Below, piece after piece: positions 1-4,815 of a stretch of 6,500 nucleotides of DNA (the stretch's first letter is position 1; the number at the start of each line of letters is the position of its first letter). Below the pieces are notes generated by a model. It was given only the letters and a program-made list of their open reading frames with translations. It was not told the DNA's origin and made no database searches. The position numbers and the translations under genes are program-made. The stretch is from Porphyromonas sp. (lineage in GTDB: Bacteria > Bacteroidota > Bacteroidia > Bacteroidales > Porphyromonadaceae). The stretch lies in NCBI GenBank assembly GCA_003640335.1, contig RBKG01000101.1, forward strand, positions 1 through 6,500. Reading direction: 5' to 3'.

Positions 1-1290
1 GAAGATGGCTACAATACGGTATTCTTCCAAGCACGCCAATCAGGCTCAGTGAACTATTATAGTGATGAACCATTCAATAAGGTATTTACAAGCGATGCTT
101 CTCGCCCTGCCTATGACCCGCTAGCTTTCGCTGTAGAAGCGTGCCATAAGCGTGGCCTTAAGATACATGCTTGGGTAGTAACTTATCCCTTGGTATCAAA
201 AGGAACACCTAAACATCCGATTATAGAGAAGCACCCTGAGTGGGCTATTCCGCACATGGGTTCTTATCATCTTGACCCAGGTCTTCCAGAGGTGCGTACA
301 CACATTGCGAAGCTTGTGAGTGATATCGCTCGTAGGTATCAAGTTGATGGTATTCACTTTGATTATTTCCGTTATCCTGAAGAGGCTGGACGTTATAATG
401 ACTCTCGTAGCTATAAGCTCTATGGTGAAGGAGAGGATAAAGCTGCTTGGCGTAGAGAGAACTTAACCCTACAGCTACAAGAGGTACAAGACAGTCTTAT
501 GAATGTGCGTCCTGATGTACAAGTTAGTGTAGCTCCTTTGGGTAAACTACGCAAGCTCCCTACGCTAGGTAAGGCTCATGGGTGGACAGCTTATGATGAT
601 GTTTATCAGGATGCCGAGGAATGGGCTAAGCATGGGCTTGTTGATTTCCTTGCTCCTATGATGTACTACAAAGATTATCTGTACGAACCTTTCCTCATTG
701 ACTGGCAGGAGCGTGTTGGGCGTTATGTACCCGTTGTTGCGGGTCTTGCTCCTTACCGCACAGAGCCTACAGAGAGTGGTTGGCCTATTACTGTTATCAA
801 GGAGCAGATAGAGCTAGCTCGTAAGTATAAGGCTGGGGGCGTAAGTATGTTCCGTGAGGGTAATATTGGTCCTCGTCGTCCTTATCTGCGTACGCTCATA
901 CAAGAGCAATTTAAGTATAAGGCTCTTTATCCAGAGCTTGCGAGAGGTAAGGCTACTAAGCCCGCTGTGCCTCGTGGTTTGTCCCTTAAGCTTACAGGTA
1001 AGCATATTACCCTTAGCTGGATGATGCCAGAGCAGAAGGTTACAGGGATAACTTATCGTGTGTGGTGTACTGCTGTGCATGCCAATGGTACAGAGGAGAG
1101 CTACATCGTTAAAGAAGGTCTTGAACAAACTGTTTGCTCGATGCTACTCGCCAACTTTAATGCTGGGGATAAGCTGATTTTCGGAGTAGAGGCCGTTAAT
1201 AGCTTCGGTGTCTCTACGCCTTCAGAAGTGAGTGCTGAGTTCCGTTTTACGCAGGCATTAGGCTCTGTACTACCGTCTAAAACTAATTAA
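1..1290 (+). CDS. GHL10-family (DUF187) glycosyl hydrolase with C-terminal FN3-like domain, 5' end missing
   Basis: The reading frame is open from base 1 and ends at TAA 1288-1290, giving 429 visible residues. The true start and any export signal lie off the left edge. A GTG at base 49 is in frame, but conserved family sequence precedes it (NTVFFQARQSG), so it is not the start. Visible residues 1 to about 310 match the GHL10 TIM-barrel domain: NTVFFQARQSG near 5-15, YDPLAFAVEACHKRGLKIHAW near 38-58, LDPGLPEVR near 91-99, the hallmark DGIHFDYFRYP at 116-126, and FLAPMMYY near 216-223. A beta-rich fibronectin type III-like segment follows at about 322-416. Characterised relatives include E. coli DigH (YddW), which cleaves peptide-free peptidoglycan strands. 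That substrate is plausible here but unproven. The product is probably exported to the periplasm or surface. It ends 8 bases before hemW and may share its transcript. The family call is secure; the substrate is not. Confidence 0.9.
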   Translation, partial: EDGYNTVFFQARQSGSVNYYSDEPFNKVFTSDASRPAYDPLAFAVEACHKRGLKIHAWVVTYPLVSKGTPKHPIIEKHPEWAIPHMGSYHLDPGLPEVRTHIAKLVSDIARRYQVDGIHFDYFRYPEEAGRYNDSRSYKLYGEGEDKAAWRRENLTLQLQEVQDSLMNVRPDVQVSVAPLGKLRKLPTLGKAHGWTAYDDVYQDAEEWAKHGLVDFLAPMMYYKDYLYEPFLIDWQERVGRYVPVVAGLAPYRTEPTESGWPITVIKEQIELARKYKAGGVSMFREGNIGPRRPYLRTLIQEQFKYKALYPELARGKATKPAVPRGLSLKLTGKHITLSWMMPEQKVTGITYRVWCTAVHANGTEESYIVKEGLEQTVCSMLLANFNAGDKLIFGVEAVNSFGVSTPSEVSAEFRFTQALGSVLPSKTN

Positions 1291-1297
1291 GACGGTA
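1271..1297 (+). repeat. Inverted repeat spanning the GHL10 stop codon and the hemW leader
   Basis: TACCGTCT at 1271-1278 and AGACGGTA at 1290-1297 are perfect reverse complements (8 bp stem). The 11-base A/T-rich loop holds most of the GHL10 stop codon (TAA 1288-1290). The 3' arm ends one base before the hemW ATG at 1299. In RNA this could hide the hemW initiation region until ribosomes finishing the upstream gene melt it, which would couple translation. No T-run follows, so it is not a standard intrinsic terminator. A stem of this size with this loop is not rare by chance, so function is inference only. Confidence 0.4.
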
Positions 1298-1298
1298 C

Positions 1299-2423
1299 AT
1301 GAATTTGTATATACATGTGCCGTTCTGCGCACAGCGATGTGCTTATTGCGACTTCTACACGCAGACCAATCTCGGTCTGCGTGTTCGTTATTTAGAGGCA
1401 TTACATAGCGAACTGCGTGAGCGTGCAAGCGAATTGCCACAAGGAAGCTCCCTCACGAATATCTATTTCGGAGGGGGAACACCTTCGCTGTTGAGCATAG
1501 AAGAGCTTGGTGGTATATGCTCTGTTATTGAGCAATGCTACGCAATAGATGCGGCGGCAGAGATAACTTTAGAAGCTAATCCCGATGACATTACAGCGGA
1601 TTATGCCGAAGGGCTTAGAGCTTTACCCATCAATCGTGTGAGTATGGGCGTTCAGAGCTTCCAAGAAGATGATTTGATATTCCTGAATAGACGTCATAAT
1701 AGAGAACAGGTCTATCAAGCTGTCGAGCGTTTGAGAGCTGTCGGGATTGATAACATCAGCTTAGACCTGATTTATGGCTTGCCAAGGCAGACAGTAGCGA
1801 CTTGGCAGGATAATCTTGAGCGTATTATTGCACTTAATGTCCCACACATCTCGGCTTATCATCTGATTTATGAGGAGGGGACACCACTCACGAGGCTTAG
1901 AGACCTCGGACGTGTAGAGGAACTTAGTGAAGAGCTTAGTTTGCAGTTCTTTGAGATGCTCATTGACAACCTCAAGGGTGTAGGTTATGAGCACTACGAG
2001 ATATCCAACTTCGCTAAACCCAATAAATATGCTCGCCTCAATACGGGCTATTGGCAAGGCGTTCATTATATCGGTGCTGGACCAGCAGCACACAGCTACG
2101 ATGGTGTAAGCCGAAGTTATAATGTTGCTTCTATCCGCCAATATATTGAGGGTTGGGAGCAAGGCAAGCGTATTTATGAGCGTGAATGTCTGACCGAGGA
2201 GGAGAAGCGGCATGAGTATATTATGACGCGCCTAAGGACGCAGTGGGGCATTGATTTAGTTGACTATGCCGAGCTGTTTGGTGCTTCTGCTCGGGAGCGT
2301 CTTGTCGCTTTGTCTGAGCCTTTTATTCGCCGTGGACAGCTGTGCTTAGACGCTCATACGCTGAAATTAAGCCCTCAAGGTGTTTTTACTAGCGATGGGA
2401 TTATCGCAGAGCTCTTTGATTAA
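1299..2423 (+). CDS. hemW: HemW, radical-SAM heme chaperone (formerly annotated as oxygen-independent coproporphyrinogen III oxidase-like)
   Basis: This is a complete 374-residue protein, the usual length for HemW (E. coli 378). The ATG at 1299 places the conserved opening MNLYIHVPFC at the N terminus. Cys10, Cys14 and Cys17 form the CxxxCxxC motif that holds the SAM-binding [4Fe-4S] cluster. GGGTPS at 58-63, EANPDD at 92-97, NRVSMGVQSF at 112-121, SLDLIYGLP at 154-162 and EHYEISNFAKP at 231-241 are all family hallmarks. The C-terminal HemW domain follows, with EYIMTRLRTQWGID near 306-319 and SPQGVFTSDGIIAELF at the end. HemW proteins bind heme and deliver it to target hemoproteins such as respiratory enzymes; they are not true coproporphyrinogen oxidases. 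The notable oddity is L247-N248-xx-Y251-W252 where the family normally has HNxxYW, the histidine being implicated in heme binding. The start has no Shine-Dalgarno site and lies 8 bases after the upstream stop. Confidence 0.93.
   Translation: MNLYIHVPFCAQRCAYCDFYTQTNLGLRVRYLEALHSELRERASELPQGSSLTNIYFGGGTPSLLSIEELGGICSVIEQCYAIDAAAEITLEANPDDITADYAEGLRALPINRVSMGVQSFQEDDLIFLNRRHNREQVYQAVERLRAVGIDNISLDLIYGLPRQTVATWQDNLERIIALNVPHISAYHLIYEEGTPLTRLRDLGRVEELSEELSLQFFEMLIDNLKGVGYEHYEISNFAKPNKYARLNTGYWQGVHYIGAGPAAHSYDGVSRSYNVASIRQYIEGWEQGKRIYERECLTEEEKRHEYIMTRLRTQWGIDLVDYAELFGASARERLVALSEPFIRRGQLCLDAHTLKLSPQGVFTSDGIIAELFD
1357..1384 (+). repeat. Perfect 11-bp inverted repeat inside the 5' coding region of hemW
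   Basis: ACACGCAGACC at 1357-1367 pairs perfectly with GGTCTGCGTGT at 1374-1384 around the 6-base loop AATCTC. Seven of the 11 pairs are G-C, so the RNA hairpin should be stable. It covers codons 20-29 (Y20 to V29), immediately after the iron-sulfur cysteines, in a part of the protein that varies in the family. No T-run follows. It could slow early elongation, act as an attenuator, shape RNA decay, or be a palindromic protein-binding site. Function is unknown. Confidence 0.55.
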
Positions 2424-2443
2424 GATTGGGATATAGCTCTTCT

Positions 2444-2472
2444 GCCGTGCAATCGGGAGATTGTTGGGCGGC
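2444..2472 (+). terminator. Weak imperfect hairpin after hemW, possible terminator
   Basis: In the 102-base gap after hemW, CAATC 2450-2454 pairs with GATTG 2459-2463 around a GGGA loop. Beyond an asymmetric internal loop, GCCG 2444-2447 pairs with CGGC 2469-2472. A T-rich but interrupted stretch (TCTATTTA, 2473-2480) follows. It sits between the hemW stop and the candidate GH92 promoter, where a terminator would be expected. The stem is poor and lacks a true U-tract, so this is tentative. Confidence 0.22.
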
Positions 2473-2491
2473 TCTATTTACTCCAATTTGC

Positions 2492-2499
2492 TATCTTTG
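2492..2499 (+). promoter_or_regulatory. Bacteroidota-type -7 promoter box upstream of the GH92 gene
   Basis: TATCTTTG matches the Bacteroidota -7 consensus TAnnTTTG exactly and ends 26 bases before the GH92 ATG, implying a leader of roughly 20 bases. The matching -33 TTTG/TTG element is not convincing: the nearest TTG copies (2461-2463 and 2464-2466) are 25 or more bases upstream of the box, farther than the usual spacing of about 19-21. The leader is A-rich (CAAATAAAGA before the ATG), which is typical of this phylum in place of a Shine-Dalgarno site. Confidence 0.55.
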
Positions 2500-2525
2500 T
2501 GCATAATAACGCAAACAAATAAAGA

Positions 2526-4805
2526 ATGAAATTTCCATATATATTCGGTTTTATCCTTGCGCTTGGGCTAAATCTATCAGCACAGAAAAAGGCTGATGGT
2601 ACAGACTTACTCAAGTATGTCAATCCATTTATAGGTACGGCTGTGCATGGTCATACCTTTCCTGGTGCTACTCGCCCGAATGCGATGGTGCAGTTCTCGC
2701 CCGATACACACCTCTTGGGCTGGGAAGCAAGTAGCGGTTATCACGCCAGCGATAGCCTTATCTATGCGTTTAGCTTGACGCACCTTAGTGGTACTGGTAT
2801 TGGCGACCTTGGCGATGTGGCTCTATTGCCTTATTCGGGACAAGATAGCCTTAAGCCGATAGCCCGTTTTGACAAACAGAGTGAGACGGCTTCGCCCGGT
2901 TATTATGCTGTGAAGCTCAAAAACTTCGGCATAGATGTAGAGCTTACATCTTCTCCTCGTGTAGGACTTATGCGCCTCAAGTATAAGCAAGCTAAGAGCC
3001 GTCGTCTACTCCTAGACCTAGCGCATGTGCTTCAACCCAACTGGGGGCATAAGGTTGTGGGTAATGATGTACAGCTTGTGGATATGCAGACAATCAGAGG
3101 CACTTACTACACTAAGGGCTGGGCAGAGCATCATCAGATGAGCTATACCATTCATTTGTCGAAGCCTTTGGATAGCATTGCCATTTATGAGAATGGAAAG
3201 AAGACCGACGTCGTAAGTGGGCTCAAGGCTGGCAATAAGTACAAGCTCAGCTATAAGGATACGAGCGGTAAGTATGATGAGAAATTGCATCTGTATTTAC
3301 CCGAGGGTAATGATGAGGTTTACGTTAAAATCGGTCTTTCGCATGTAAGCCCAGAGGGTGCTGAGCGCAATCTTGTGGCTGAAGTGCCTCATTGGGATTT
3401 TGACCGCTTACATCAAGAGAGTCGCCAAGAGTGGGCTAATCTTCTTGGTCGTATTCGCATATCGAGCCGTGAGCCAGAAGTCTTGACTAATTTCTATACA
3501 GCTCTTTATCACGCTAATATAGCACCATATAATTATCAAGATGTCGATGGCGCTTATCGTGGCTTAGATAAGCAGGTGCATAAGAATACTAATCCTAAAG
3601 ATGGGCATTATACAGTATTCTCTATTTGGGACACCTATCGCACCCTACACCCATTACTCACGATTATAGACCCCGATAAGGCCTTGAACTATGGTCGCAG
3701 TCTTGTTAAGGGTTATGAGGAGGGCGGTATATTGCCTCGCTGGCCACTTGCCGAGAGTTATACAGGCTGTATGCCAGCCTATCACTCTGTTAGTATCTTG
3801 GCTGACTTGATTGCTAAAGGCTTAGTTAAGGGCGATAATCTGAAACTATGGGCTAAGGCTGGTGAGCGTTCGAGCGTGTACAGAGATGATATGGCGAAAA
3901 AATTTGCTGGCACGCGAGAGCTTGACCTCATCACAAGGCATCCTTACTATAAGGAGACTCTAGGTTTTATCCCTGCTGATAGCGTTCCTGAAAGTGTCTC
4001 TTGGGCTGTGGAGATGGCTTATGATGACTGGTGTATCGCTCGTATCGCTGAGGCTGCAGGGCTTGATAGCCTGCGTTCGGCTTACGACCTTAAGAGCAAA
4101 TACTATCAGAAGTATTGGGATAAGGAAACCAATCTGATGCGCCCTATTATGGCGAATGGCAAGTTCCGCAATCCCTTCAATCCTCGTTTCTCGGCTCACG
4201 AGAAGAGTGATTACACGGAGGGTAATGCTTATCAATGGAGTTTCTATGCTCCTCATGATATGGCTAACTTCCTAAAAGTTATGGGTGGAGCGAAGGTGCT
4301 TGAGCGCAATCTTGATACGCTCTTTACGACCTCTTCACGCATTGATGGCGCCGAGCAGAGCGGTGATATTACAGGGCTTATTGGTCAGTATGCACATGGC
4401 AATGAACCTAGCCACCATATCGCTTACCTCTATAACTACACGGCACACCCTGAGAAGGGTCAAGCTATCCTTGATAAGGTTATGCGTGAGTTTTACCTCC
4501 CTACACCAGAGGGTATTATCGGCAATGAAGACTGTGGGCAGATGTCTGCTTGGTACATTATGAGTGCGCTCGGCTTCTATCCTGTTTGTCCGGGTAGTGA
4601 TGTGTATCATATCGGTCGCCCTATGATTGACCATGCCGAGGTGGCTGTACGAGGTGGAGTCTTCAAGGTTGAAGTGCTTAACAATAGTCCAGAGCATAAG
4701 CGTGTAGCGAGTGTGCATATCAATGGACGTAAGGTTAATAACTTCCAAATACGTCACAAGGAACTCCGAGCTGGGGGCGTCTTGCGCATAGTGATGACAA
4801 AATAA
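2526..4805 (+). CDS. GH92 family exo-alpha-mannosidase, secreted
   Basis: This is a complete 759-residue protein, full length for family GH92. These calcium-dependent inverting enzymes remove terminal alpha-mannose from glycans such as host N-glycans or yeast mannan. Residues 1 to about 19 (MKFPYIFGFILALGLNLSA) form a signal peptide with likely cleavage before Gln20; no lipobox cysteine is present. Family motifs appear in order: YVNPFIGT at 31-38, HTFPGATRPNAMVQFSPDT at 43-61, THLSGTGIGDLGD at 85-97, SIWDTYRTLHPL at 366-377, VEMAYDDWC at 495-503, YTEGNAYQWSFYAPHD at 563-578, HGNEPSHHIAYLYNY at 624-638 and GNEDCGQMSAWYIMSALGFYP at 666-686. Glu565 in TEGNA corresponds to the family catalytic acid, and Asp669 in GNEDCGQ to the general base, so the protein looks active. 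Linkage preference (1,2, 1,3, 1,4 or 1,6) cannot be settled by reading. The ATG at 2526 is supported by the signal peptide and the upstream -7 box. No SusC/SusD pair is visible nearby. Confidence 0.95.
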   Translation: MKFPYIFGFILALGLNLSAQKKADGTDLLKYVNPFIGTAVHGHTFPGATRPNAMVQFSPDTHLLGWEASSGYHASDSLIYAFSLTHLSGTGIGDLGDVALLPYSGQDSLKPIARFDKQSETASPGYYAVKLKNFGIDVELTSSPRVGLMRLKYKQAKSRRLLLDLAHVLQPNWGHKVVGNDVQLVDMQTIRGTYYTKGWAEHHQMSYTIHLSKPLDSIAIYENGKKTDVVSGLKAGNKYKLSYKDTSGKYDEKLHLYLPEGNDEVYVKIGLSHVSPEGAERNLVAEVPHWDFDRLHQESRQEWANLLGRIRISSREPEVLTNFYTALYHANIAPYNYQDVDGAYRGLDKQVHKNTNPKDGHYTVFSIWDTYRTLHPLLTIIDPDKALNYGRSLVKGYEEGGILPRWPLAESYTGCMPAYHSVSILADLIAKGLVKGDNLKLWAKAGERSSVYRDDMAKKFAGTRELDLITRHPYYKETLGFIPADSVPESVSWAVEMAYDDWCIARIAEAAGLDSLRSAYDLKSKYYQKYWDKETNLMRPIMANGKFRNPFNPRFSAHEKSDYTEGNAYQWSFYAPHDMANFLKVMGGAKVLERNLDTLFTTSSRIDGAEQSGDITGLIGQYAHGNEPSHHIAYLYNYTAHPEKGQAILDKVMREFYLPTPEGIIGNEDCGQMSAWYIMSALGFYPVCPGSDVYHIGRPMIDHAEVAVRGGVFKVEVLNNSPEHKRVASVHINGRKVNNFQIRHKELRAGGVLRIVMTK

Positions 4806-4815
4806 AAAAGATTAG

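Noticed and set aside
1299..2423. HemN (true oxygen-independent coproporphyrinogen III dehydrogenase)
   Set aside because: The length, the motif CAQRCAYCDF, the EHYEISNFAKP block and the C-terminal domain fit HemW, not the longer HemN.
4056..4075. Hairpin-like GCAGG...CCTGC within the GH92 gene
   Set aside because: The stem is short and bulged and lies in the middle of a gene, which is expected by chance.
4285..4563. Open frame on the plus strand in another frame of the GH92 gene, and a similar one at 6305-6487 in the pEtN transferase gene
   Set aside because: Both overlap conserved catalytic regions of the true genes in a different frame and encode no recognisable protein.
4335..4757. Long open frame on the minus strand within the GH92 gene (others at 814-1128, 1761-2213, 3018-3290, 3960-4256 and 4920-5207)
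   Set aside because: These all lie opposite well-supported genes, match no recognisable family, and show no start signals. They are shadows of the plus-strand coding sequence.
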